Assembly: GCA_024225275.1 (NCBI GenBank)
Contig: JAAEMS010000090.1
Span: forward strand, 1-64,000
Origin: Actinomycetes bacterium
Lineage (GTDB): Bacteria > Actinomycetota > Acidimicrobiia > Acidimicrobiales > JAAEMS01
Direction: 5' to 3'
Length of the DNA stretch: 64,000 nt
Shown here: in pieces, positions 14,626 to 22,482 of the stretch
How the letters are laid out: every line of letters begins with the position of its first letter
Numbering within the stretch: position 1 is the stretch's first letter
Notes under the pieces: model-generated
Seen by the model: only the letters and a program-made list of their open reading frames with translations
The model's database searches: none
Told to the model about the DNA's origin: nothing
Position numbers and translations under genes: made by a program

Positions 14626-16280
14626 GACGGGCTCCGTTCCGGGGCCACGCCGTCCTCGGCGATGATGGCCTCGGCGCTGAACAGCACGACGTCCAGGCCC
14701 GGGTCGCCCAACTGGCCTCCACCCGACTGGACCAGCCAGACGTCGGCGTACGGATCCAGGGCTTCGATCGCAGCCAGCCAGTCGGCGACGGTCGCCTGGT
14801 TGGCGGCGATGCCACTGAAGCGGGCCGTCCCCACTCCGTCGCCCACTCCGCTGAAGCGGGCCTCCTGTGCCCCCCCGGTGGTGAAGGACATCTGGGTGAG
14901 GAAGGCATCGGTGGGCATGGCCTCGGCGAGCTCGAAGACCAGCCGATCCCAGTGGAGCTCACCGTTGGTCAGGTCGCTTCGTAGCCGGTCGGCCGATTCG
15001 GTCCTGCGGGTGAGCTGATGGATTCGGTCCAAGGCCTCGAGGTCCGGGATGAGCAGGCTGGCGGTCGACCGGAGGCTCTGGGCCTCGGCCTCGAGGTCCG
15101 CGGACTGATCCTTGACCGAGAGATAGGGCCCGGCCAGTGCCACCAGAGCGAGCCCAGCCACCAGACCGCCGATGGCGAGCTGGTGCCGTCCCCTCCGTCG
15201 TAGGTGATACTTCGGCGAGTGGAGGTCGAACACGGGTACGCCGGGTACGGGATCGAGGTGAGCGAGGCCAACCCCCACCGAGTCCAGATGGAGGTGGGCA
15301 TCGACCGAGGGTGCGGGAGTCCAACGCAGCGGAGCGGTTCCCACCGGGACACCGGTGACCTGCTCGAGGTGGCGTTGGACGGGCCCCTCGGTGGCGCGCT
15401 CGCCCGACAGGACGATCTTGGTCACGGGGGACGAGCCCTGCTCGCCCTGGTGGTAGTCGATGGATCGGGCCACGCTCGTGGCGATGCGGTGGTCGCCGCG
15501 GTTGGTCACCTCGGGCATGGCCACGTCTGGGCCCTGCTCGCCGCGGAAGCTGGAGATCGATGACAACTGGGCTTCGAGCTCCTCGGCCAACTGGCCGGCG
15601 TCAGCAGTCGGTCCAGGCACGCCCCGCACGAAAGCCACCCGTCCCTCCTCCATGATCAGGATGCTGGTGACCGGGTCGACCAGGTCGACCAGGGCGGTGG
15701 TGTGCTCGGCGGGAGGCTCCATTCCGTGGATGAGCCCCGTCACCGCGGGCCCGACCCCAACGGGGTGCCACCCGGCGCGGGACACGACATCGACCAGAGC
15801 CGATACGTGGCGGCCGTCGGTGGCCACCGCGAGCACGTCGATGGTGTCGGCCTCGTCGTCGTCCTCGAATTCGTTGCGGTGGATCTCGCTGAAACTGACC
15901 AGGGCGTGGTCGAGATCGAACGGCAGCAACTCACCGACGTCGTAGCGCACGGCCGATTCGAGGTTGAGAGCCGCTGCGGCGGGCACGGTGGTGCGGCGCA
16001 CGAAGATCGAACGATCATCCAGGCCTATCACGGTCCGGCGGGAACGAAAGCGGCCCGAGCGTCGGAGTTGTCGCAGGACCGAGACCATGGCGTCGGCGTC
16101 GACGACCTTTCCGTCCTCGAGCGCTCCCGGTGGCAGCTCGAGCTCGAGCGCCTTGCTGCAACGGGCCCGACCGTCCTCCACCACGACCTCGGCGGCGCGG
16201 ACCGCACCGCTGTCGATCGACAGACCGACAATGGAGCGGCGACCCAATTCCAGTCGCGGGCCGTGGGTGGACGAGTACAT
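14622..16280 (-). CDS. fused PilM-PilN type IV pilus assembly protein
   Basis: 552 residues combining two proteins that are usually separate. Residues 1 to about 345 are PilM: an actin-like ATPase fold starting IVGLSIDSGAVRAAEV, with AVRYDVGELLPFDLD in the middle and TKIVLSGERA later. A membrane helix follows (about 359-378), then a coiled coil and the PilN periplasmic domain with PTDAFLTQMSFTTGG. In other systems PilM binds the cytoplasmic tail of PilN; fusion fixes this contact. The start codon ATG 16280 is near the divergent pilin-like gene at 16376, leaving 95 bp for both promoters. It heads the minus-strand pilMN-pilO-pilP-like operon. Confidence 0.9.
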   Translation of the reverse strand: MYSSTHGPRLELGRRSIVGLSIDSGAVRAAEVVVEDGRARCSKALELELPPGALEDGKVVDADAMVSVLRQLRRSGRFRSRRTVIGLDDRSIFVRRTTVPAAAALNLESAVRYDVGELLPFDLDHALVSFSEIHRNEFEDDDEADTIDVLAVATDGRHVSALVDVVSRAGWHPVGVGPAVTGLIHGMEPPAEHTTALVDLVDPVTSILIMEEGRVAFVRGVPGPTADAGQLAEELEAQLSSISSFRGEQGPDVAMPEVTNRGDHRIATSVARSIDYHQGEQGSSPVTKIVLSGERATEGPVQRHLEQVTGVPVGTAPLRWTPAPSVDAHLHLDSVGVGLAHLDPVPGVPVFDLHSPKYHLRRRGRHQLAIGGLVAGLALVALAGPYLSVKDQSADLEAEAQSLRSTASLLIPDLEALDRIHQLTRRTESADRLRSDLTNGELHWDRLVFELAEAMPTDAFLTQMSFTTGGAQEARFSGVGDGVGTARFSGIAANQATVADWLAAIEALDPYADVWLVQSGGGQLGDPGLDVVLFSAEAIIAEDGVAPERSPS

Positions 16281-16375
16281 CAGACCCAGTCTCGGAGCAG
16301 CTCCCCTATTCAGAAGGGCTTTGGTCCCGCCGTCGGCGGCCTTCTCGCGAGGTCGGGTCGGCCGAGACTGAGTCC

Positions 16376-16861
16376 ATGGTCTGTTCGTCGCTCCGCCGGT
16401 TCCCCAGCCCGCGCCCGCGTGAGGACCGAGGCCGGACCGTCGTGGAGGCGGTGGTGGCCATGGCCATCGTCTTGGTGGCGGCCGCGAGCTGGATGACCCT
16501 CAATCAGTCTTCGGGAGCCGCTCAAGAGGCCACCGCCGGTCGCCGAGAGGGTCTGGCCCTGGCCCGATCGGAGATCGAGTTCATCACCGGTCTCGCCCCC
16601 GGCCAGGCCGGTCTCGATCCCACCGCCGACGGTTGGGAGGCGACCTTCGAGGGCTCACCCATGGTCGCGGTGGCCGACGGGCTGGTGGGGAACGAGGCGG
16701 TCGAGGTCGGTGGCGAGACCTACACCATCGTTCGGCGGGTCGTTCTCGAGGAGAGCGCGGGCGGCGCGAACTGGAAGCGGTACACCGTGTCCGTCTCCTG
16801 GTCAGACCGGTTCGGTTCCCACGAGATCCGGCTGGACGGTGGTGGACTAGATGGTGCCTGA
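16376..16861 (+). CDS. type IV pilin-like protein (minor pilin, PilV position)
   Basis: 161 residues with a class III signal: a basic leader ending DRG, then RTVVEAVVAMAIVLVAAASW, i.e. prepilin peptidase site after Gly with Glu at +5 and a hydrophobic helix. The remainder is beta-rich, as in minor pilins. ATG 16376 is preferred because it places the leader correctly. Its stop overlaps the start of the next pilin-like gene. First gene of a three-gene plus-strand unit that probably makes the pilus tip. Confidence 0.75.
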   Translation: MVCSSLRRFPSPRPREDRGRTVVEAVVAMAIVLVAAASWMTLNQSSGAAQEATAGRREGLALARSEIEFITGLAPGQAGLDPTADGWEATFEGSPMVAVADGLVGNEAVEVGGETYTIVRRVVLEESAGGANWKRYTVSVSWSDRFGSHEIRLDGGGLDGA

Positions 16862-17444
16862 GCGGCCCACCGATCGCGGGCGGCGCGATGATGGCACCAC
16901 GCTGGCGGAGATCACCCTGGCTCTGGCTCTGATCTCAGTGGTGGCCCTCGCGGTGGCAGGCCTGGTCACCGCGTCGGCCCGAACGGATACCGGACGCACG
17001 GACTCCGCGGTCATCCGCCTGGAAACCACGATCGCTCTGGATCGGCTGTCGAGCGAGATTCGTAGCGCCGACCGGGTCAACAGCCCGGCGGCCGGCTCAG
17101 CCGCGTCGGTGCTCCACCTGGAATCCCCAGCCCCGGCGGGGACGTGGACCGAATGGCGCCTCACCAGCGCGGGGCTCGAGCGGCGCACCTTCGACGGCTC
17201 GGTCACCTCGGAATGGGTGCTGGAGGCCGCAGGCCTCAGCACCGAGGCTGCCGGTGGGCCCTTCGTGGGCTACGCGGCCCGGGACGGGTCGGCCCTCGAT
17301 CCCCTCCTTGATGGCCAGATCGTGTGGTCGACGTGCTCGACGTCGGTGACGGTCACCGTCCGTATGCCCGAGTACAAAGGCGACGATGTACTGACCCGTA
17401 GCGTCACCATCAGGCGCAGGGCCCTCCTGGAGCAGACATGCTGA
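16851..17444 (+). CDS. type IV pilin-like protein (minor pilin, PilW position)
   Basis: 197 residues. DDG-TTLAEITLALALISVVALAV shows the prepilin cleavage site after Gly with the conserved Glu at +5, followed by the assembly helix. The C-terminal domain includes a WSTCSTSVTVTV strand and ends with Cys, perhaps disulfide-linked. The gene begins inside the end of the preceding gene (11-bp overlap) and its last 7 bp overlap the next start, so the unit is tightly coupled. Assignment to the PilW/PulJ-like group is by position and size. Confidence 0.77.
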   Translation: MVPERPTDRGRRDDGTTLAEITLALALISVVALAVAGLVTASARTDTGRTDSAVIRLETTIALDRLSSEIRSADRVNSPAAGSAASVLHLESPAPAGTWTEWRLTSAGLERRTFDGSVTSEWVLEAAGLSTEAAGGPFVGYAARDGSALDPLLDGQIVWSTCSTSVTVTVRMPEYKGDDVLTRSVTIRRRALLEQTC

Positions 17445-19048
17445 AACGCCAGGGCCGGTGGTCTGAGGACCGCGGCGGTGTGCTCCTGGCCACCATGGCC
17501 GTTCTCGTCGTGACCATGTCGGGCCTCTCCCTGCTCAGGTTGCACACCAACGAGCTGACCCTGGTCACGGCGGACCAGACTCGGCTGCGGGCCGAGCTCC
17601 TCGCTGAGCTGGCGGCCGCCGAAGGCCTGAGCCGGATAGCTCTGGCCCCGGACCCGATTCTGGGAGGAACGGGCGCCGTAGACGGTCACAGCTACCAGTA
17701 CGAGGGCGTCCGGGACAATGACGGCACCTGGGTCGTCTACGCCGAGGCCACCATCGACGGTGTCACCGAGGCCGTCGAGGTCACCAGAGCCACCACTTCC
17801 GGAGGTGGTGGAGGATCAACGCGTCCGTTCAGCCTGTTCATCTGGAAGCGGGGCAGGGTCACGATGAGCTCGGATCTGATCGACGGAGTCGTGGGGACCG
17901 CCGGTGAGCTCGACGTCGAGAACGCTTCCATCGGAACCCGCCAGGAGCTGTATCAACCCGACGGCAAATGCGGAAACTGCCCGAATCCGGTGACGATGTC
18001 CGGCCCTCCCCCACTCACCGACCCGGTTGCCCCCGTCGGCGGGCGGGCCTGCCCCACCGGGAATTTCTTCTGGGAGGTCGTCGACGGCCAGAACGGGACC
18101 CCGTTCAGCTGTACGGGAGGCCAGGTGTATCTCTACGGGGGCCTCTCGGTGGTCAATCCGCCCCTTGTCATCGCGGCTCCGGCTGGGGCCAGGGTCTACC
18201 TGATGGATGCCGATGTGAACCTCGGCGGGTACGCCGAGGACATCCAGGTCATCCAGCCCGGTGGCGGCGACATCCACAGCTGGCGCAGCGCCTACTACGG
18301 CGTCATCGACGCCCCGGACACCCGCTGGAACCGGTCGTCGTCGGTCTCGATCACCGGCTCGCTCATCGTGGCGAGTATCGTCCAGCGCTGGAACGGTCTG
18401 GCCATCTCCCCCGGGCTCACCGAGTCGGGTGGGGTCGTGGTCGGTGCCATCACCGACTGGAGGGTGGTGTCCCCCCGCCCCGGGTTCACCGCGACGGTCA
18501 CCGCCGACGGGACGCCGGCCCCGATCGGAGGCGGCACCCCCCCTGACCCACCACCGAACCTGGTTGTCGACGGAGGGTTCGAGACCGACCCGTCCTCCTT
18601 GTCGCCCGATGACATGGGCACCGGCTGGTATCAGTTCGAATCCGGCAATGTGCTCGGTGGTAGCTGGTCGGTGACCAGTGGTGACGTCGATCTCGTGCAG
18701 AGGGATTCCTACACGGTGTTCCAGGGTGACCATGGGGTGGATCTGGCCGGAGTTGGGGCGGGCGAGATCTCGACCCAATTGCCCACCGAGGACGGCAAGT
18801 CCTATGAGCTCACGCTCCTGCTCGGAGAGAACACCCGTTGCGGTCCCCGCACGAAGACAATGGAGGTGGTCTGGGACGGGTCAGTCGTGTCCCGGATCGC
18901 GGTCAACATGTGGAGACCACGTGCCACCACCACATCACTCACCCTGCCGGCCAGTACCGGTACGAGCAGTCTGTTGTCGCTGCGTTCGACCAACTGGGGA
19001 TCATGCTCGGTGATCATCGACGCGGTGGATGTGCGGGAGATCGTCTAG
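17438..19048 (+). CDS. large pilus-tip candidate: PilX-like N-terminus with C-terminal beta-sandwich domain
   Basis: 536 residues. The N-terminus (SEDRGGVLLATMAVLVVTMSGLSLL) resembles PilX/PulK-type components, which lack the +5 Glu. A Gly-rich hinge (about 123-128) leads into a region without obvious relatives, with Cys pairs near 171-174 and 199-226 that could form disulfides. From about residue 376, NLVVDGGFE begins a domain like those at the start of DUF642/carbohydrate-binding beta-sandwich modules, ending in INAVDVREIV-like strands. The fusion suggests a pilus-tip adhesin. The third gene of the minor pilin unit, its stop overlaps that of the convergent oxidoreductase gene by 4 bp. Confidence 0.65.
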   Translation: MLKRQGRWSEDRGGVLLATMAVLVVTMSGLSLLRLHTNELTLVTADQTRLRAELLAELAAAEGLSRIALAPDPILGGTGAVDGHSYQYEGVRDNDGTWVVYAEATIDGVTEAVEVTRATTSGGGGGSTRPFSLFIWKRGRVTMSSDLIDGVVGTAGELDVENASIGTRQELYQPDGKCGNCPNPVTMSGPPPLTDPVAPVGGRACPTGNFFWEVVDGQNGTPFSCTGGQVYLYGGLSVVNPPLVIAAPAGARVYLMDADVNLGGYAEDIQVIQPGGGDIHSWRSAYYGVIDAPDTRWNRSSSVSITGSLIVASIVQRWNGLAISPGLTESGGVVVGAITDWRVVSPRPGFTATVTADGTPAPIGGGTPPDPPPNLVVDGGFETDPSSLSPDDMGTGWYQFESGNVLGGSWSVTSGDVDLVQRDSYTVFQGDHGVDLAGVGAGEISTQLPTEDGKSYELTLLLGENTRCGPRTKTMEVVWDGSVVSRIAVNMWRPRATTTSLTLPASTGTSSLLSLRSTNWGSCSVIIDAVDVREIV

Positions 19049-19584
19049 ACCGCCGCCCCTTCGGTGAGGGCCTTCCCTGCGGCGAGAGCACGCTGGTTGA
19101 GGGCGCGGTACCGGGCTGGGGCGAACGCCTCGACGGCGGCCTCCAAGGCCTCGTCTGAGCAGAGGGGCCGTAGGCCGGTGAGGGCGCCGAGGCTCACGAC
19201 ATTGGAGATCCGGTGCGAGCCCAGCTCGCGAGCGGTGCGGGCGAGGGGCTGAGCCACGACGGTGGCTGTGGTGGCCGGTGGGTCGGTGACGAGGTCCTCG
19301 TCGACGAGCACCAGGCCGGCGTCGCGGACCAGTGGTGCCGATAGGGCCACCGCCTCCTGGGCCAGAACCAGGAGTAGGTCGATACCGGTTACCAAGGGAT
19401 ACAGGAGCCGATCGTCGGCCACCACCAGGTCCGAGCGGCTGAGCCCACCCCGCGAGGTGGGCTCGTAGCTCTGTGACCGGGCCACCTGGCGTCCGTCGCG
19501 AACCAGGGCGTCGGCCAGGATCTGGGCCGCCACCTGGAGGCCTTGGCCTCCGGTGCCGCTGAGCCGGATCTCGAGAGCGCTCAT
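19045..19584 (-). CDS. korC: 2-oxoacid:acceptor oxidoreductase, gamma subunit
   Basis: 179 residues of the POR/KOR gamma family. IRLSGTGGQGLQVAAQILADAL (N-terminal Rossmann-like CoA-binding start) and SQSYEPTSRGGLSRSDLV are typical. It completes an alpha-beta-gamma enzyme that oxidises 2-oxoacids (2-oxoglutarate or branched 2-oxoacids) to acyl-CoA and reduces ferredoxin. ATG 19584 overlaps the beta-subunit stop (ATGA), so translation is coupled. Last gene of a five-gene operon. Confidence 0.9.
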   Translation of the reverse strand: MSALEIRLSGTGGQGLQVAAQILADALVRDGRQVARSQSYEPTSRGGLSRSDLVVADDRLLYPLVTGIDLLLVLAQEAVALSAPLVRDAGLVLVDEDLVTDPPATTATVVAQPLARTARELGSHRISNVVSLGALTGLRPLCSDEALEAAVEAFAPARYRALNQRALAAGKALTEGAAV

Positions 19585-20432
19585 TGGCCGGCCCTGCTCC
19601 GGTCGGCGGTCCGTTCGTCGTAGACGGCGCGGTACTCTCGCCGCTCGGACCTCGACAGGACACCGGTGCGTAGTGGGGTGGGCTGGAACGGCAGGTCGTC
19701 GCTGGGGCCGTAGGAGGACGGCCGGATGTCGGCCTTCTGGCTGAGCACCATCTCGGCCGAGTCACCCAGGTCGTTCTTACGTCCGTAGATCTCGGTGCAG
19801 TCGGAGAGCACCTCGATGAACGAGAAGCCATCGTAGGTCAGCGCCTCCTTCAGGAGGTTCTTCAGGCTGGGCGTCTGGAGCGTGATCTCCCGTCCCACCA
19901 GACCGGCCCCCGCCGCGGTGGCGACGGCACAGGCGTCGAAGGTGGGTTCGTGGTTGCCCCCGGGGGTGGTGGTGGTGAATCGCTCGGCGCTGGTGGTGGG
20001 TGAACCCTGCCCGCCCGTCATGCCGTAGATCTCGTTGTTCAGCATGATGCAGGTCAGATCGAGGTTGCGGCGACAGGCGTGGATGAAGTGGTTGCCGCCG
20101 ATGGCGAGACAGTCACCGTCGCCGGTGATGACCACAACCTCCAGATCGGGTCGGGCCAGCTTGAGACCGGTGGCGAAAGCGAGGGGCCGTCCATGGGTGA
20201 CATGGAAGGTGTTGGCATCGATGTAGGCCGACAACCGACCCGAGCAACCGATTCCCGAGACCACGGCCAGGCTGTCGAGATCGATACCCAGTTCATCGAC
20301 GGCCCATAGCAGGGAACGCAGGGCGATGCCATGGCCACACCCTGGGCACAAGAAGTGGGGAAACAGGTCGAGGCGCAGCGACCGCCGGACGTCGAAGGTG
20401 ATGTCCACGCGGGACTCGGGGGTGACGGTCAT
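19581..20432 (-). CDS. korB: 2-oxoacid:ferredoxin oxidoreductase, beta subunit
   Basis: 283 residues, the usual KorB size. CPGCGHGIALRSLL binds the cluster/TPP region, and GDGDCLAIGGNHFIHACRR followed by MLNNEIYGMTGGQ is the thiamine pyrophosphate motif (GDG...NN). The protein carries the catalytic TPP site. Start overlaps the alpha-subunit stop by 4 bp. Specificity within the family (2-oxoglutarate versus branched-chain) cannot be settled, but the separate alpha and beta architecture without a delta-type leader favours the KorAB group. Confidence 0.93.
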   Translation of the reverse strand: MTVTPESRVDITFDVRRSLRLDLFPHFLCPGCGHGIALRSLLWAVDELGIDLDSLAVVSGIGCSGRLSAYIDANTFHVTHGRPLAFATGLKLARPDLEVVVITGDGDCLAIGGNHFIHACRRNLDLTCIMLNNEIYGMTGGQGSPTTSAERFTTTTPGGNHEPTFDACAVATAAGAGLVGREITLQTPSLKNLLKEALTYDGFSFIEVLSDCTEIYGRKNDLGDSAEMVLSQKADIRPSSYGPSDDLPFQPTPLRTGVLSRSERREYRAVYDERTADRSRAGQ

Positions 20433-21610
20433 GACTGCGCCTCTCCCTGGTGGGACCTACTGATGGTGGCGAGTCGCTCGATCATCTGGGCCGGTTCGAT
20501 GGCCTCGCCGTCGATTCGGTTCAGTCCCTGTACCTCGGTGCCGGCGCCGGCCAGTCGCTCGACCTCCAGAATCAGCTGGCCGGCGTTCATCTCCGGGACC
20601 AGGATCGTGTGACACCCGGAGGCCGCTGCGACCAGGGCCTCGGCGGGGAACGGCCAGACCGTCACCGGACGAAAGAGGGCGGCCTTCACGCCCTGCTGGC
20701 GAGAACTCGCCACGGCCAGCTCGGCCGCCCGGGCGGTGATGCCGTAGGCGACCACGAGGACGTCGGCGTCTTCGGTGTGGCTGGTCTCGAACCGGTCGAT
20801 GAGGTCGCGGTGGTGGTCGAGCTTGGCCAGGAGCCGGGTCTGGACCCGCTCCACTTCGGCGGGCTCCTGGGTGGGGAAACCGTCGTCGCCGTGGGTGAGG
20901 CCGGTGGTGTGGACGCGATAGCCATCTCCGGGACGGGCCATGGCGGGAACCAGGTCGGGCCCCACTGCGTAGGGCTCGAAGTGGTCGGCCGGGCCGTCGG
21001 CCCATCGTCGCTCGACGATCTCGGGCTCGCTGATGCTCGACAGGTCCACAGTCTCGGTGAGGTGGCCGATGATCTCGTCGTAGAGGATGACCACCGGACT
21101 CCGCAGCTGCTCGGCGAGGTTGAAGGCCCGAATGGTCTCGGCATAGATCTCGGGTACCGAGGCGGGCGCGAGGACGATGATGGTGTGATCACCGTGGGTC
21201 CCCCACCGGGCCTGCATGACGTCGCCCTGGGACGGTCGGGTGGGCATCCCGGTGCTGGGGCCACCCCGCATGACGTCGATGATGACGCATGGCACCTCGA
21301 CGGCCGCCGCGAACCCGATGTGCTCCTGCATGAGCGAGAAGCCGGGTCCGCTGGTGGCCGTCATGACCCGGGCTCCACCCATCGAGGCTCCGAGGACGGC
21401 CCCCATTGATGCGATCTCGTCCTCCATCTGGATGAAGACACCGTCGACGGGGGGGAGCTGGGCGGCCATGTGCTCGGCGATCTCCGAGGAGGGCGTGATG
21501 GGATACCCGGCGTAGAAGCGGCAGCCCCCGGCCACGGCGCCGAGGGCGCAGGCCTCGTTGCCCTGGAGGTTCATGGCTTGGTCGGTCGGAGGCCGGGCGG
21601 AAACAGACAT
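20429..21610 (-). CDS. korA: 2-oxoacid:ferredoxin oxidoreductase, alpha subunit
   Basis: 393 residues from ATG 21610, whose first bases overlap the TGA of the upstream iorB-like gene (TGATG). Near the start GYPITPSSEIAEHM is the conserved pyrimidine-domain motif of OFOR alpha subunits, followed by a long region with SGPGFSLMQE and PTRPSQGDVMQAR. C-terminal part contains VLVVAYGITARAAELAV (transketolase C-like). It pairs with KorB. The frame is open to 21685, but the overlap and motif position favour 21610. Confidence 0.93.
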   Translation of the reverse strand: MSVSARPPTDQAMNLQGNEACALGAVAGGCRFYAGYPITPSSEIAEHMAAQLPPVDGVFIQMEDEIASMGAVLGASMGGARVMTATSGPGFSLMQEHIGFAAAVEVPCVIIDVMRGGPSTGMPTRPSQGDVMQARWGTHGDHTIIVLAPASVPEIYAETIRAFNLAEQLRSPVVILYDEIIGHLTETVDLSSISEPEIVERRWADGPADHFEPYAVGPDLVPAMARPGDGYRVHTTGLTHGDDGFPTQEPAEVERVQTRLLAKLDHHRDLIDRFETSHTEDADVLVVAYGITARAAELAVASSRQQGVKAALFRPVTVWPFPAEALVAAASGCHTILVPEMNAGQLILEVERLAGAGTEVQGLNRIDGEAIEPAQMIERLATISRSHQGEAQS

Positions 21611-22482
21611 CAGGCGGTCACCGCGGTCTCGGACAAATGGACGTTTATGGCGAAGTCGGGGCACAACCACTCGCAGATCCGACACCCGGTGCAGGCCGCG
21701 GGGTCAGTCAGCTCGACGATACGTTCTGCGTCGAGGGTCAGACACCGCTCCGGGCAGAACTGCACACAGATGTCACAGCTCTTGCACCAGGCCGGGTTGA
21801 TCTCGAGCTCGACGGTGACCTCGACCGGGGGGGTGGTGATTGGGGATGTGACGGCTCCGGGCTGGTCGTCGGGCTGCCAGTTCCGGCCGGCATCGAGGCC
21901 CTCGAGGTTCGTCTCGACAGTTGCCGGGGGCACGGACTCGGCCACGACTGACCGCCAGGTCTCCATCGGTACGTCGAGAACGGCGGCCAGAGCCCCCAAC
22001 AGGATGGTGTTGGCCACCCGCTCGTTGCCGAGTGACCTCGCCAGAGAGGATGCGTCGAGGGCTACCGCGTGGGGAACGAGCTCGGCCACCCGGGCGACGT
22101 CGGTGACCCGGTAGGCGCTGGAAGCTCCAGGGGTCCGGTCGCGGCAGGCGAACGGGGGCACGATGGCCCGGGTGTCTGAGATGAACGTGCCCCCGTCGGG
22201 GCGGAGGTAGTCGAGCCAGCGCAGACCTTCGGACCATTCGAGGGCGACGAGGATGTCGGCCTGGCCGGCGGGGATGGTGGGCGACCACACCTCGGGCCCG
22301 TAGCGGATGTGGGAGAACACGGCCCCGCCCCGCTTGGCCATGCCGTGGACCTCGCTCTGTTTGACCTGGTGACCCTCGATCTGGAGGACCCGGGCCAGCA
22401 CTTTCGAGACCATGATCACGCCCTGGCCGCCCACGCCCACGATCAGGACGTTGGTGGGAGCACTGGCCCCGGTTTCGCTCAT
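21610..22482 (-). CDS. indolepyruvate oxidoreductase beta-like protein fused to a 2x[4Fe-4S] ferredoxin domain
   Basis: 290 residues. Residues 1 to about 205 match IorB (NVLIVGVGGQGVIMVSKVLA, then SEVHGMAKRGGAVFSHIR). From about 232 to 278 there are two CxxCxxCxxxCP clusters (WCKSCDICVQFCPE and ACTGCRICEWLCPD), as in KorD/PorD ferredoxins. The fusion puts an IorB-like gamma domain and the ferredoxin subunit of a KorDABC enzyme on one chain, between iorA and korA. It could serve both enzymes, passing electrons from the TPP sites to soluble ferredoxin. Start ATG 22482 overlaps the iorA stop. Confidence 0.88.
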   Translation of the reverse strand: MSETGASAPTNVLIVGVGGQGVIMVSKVLARVLQIEGHQVKQSEVHGMAKRGGAVFSHIRYGPEVWSPTIPAGQADILVALEWSEGLRWLDYLRPDGGTFISDTRAIVPPFACRDRTPGASSAYRVTDVARVAELVPHAVALDASSLARSLGNERVANTILLGALAAVLDVPMETWRSVVAESVPPATVETNLEGLDAGRNWQPDDQPGAVTSPITTPPVEVTVELEINPAWCKSCDICVQFCPERCLTLDAERIVELTDPAACTGCRICEWLCPDFAINVHLSETAVTA

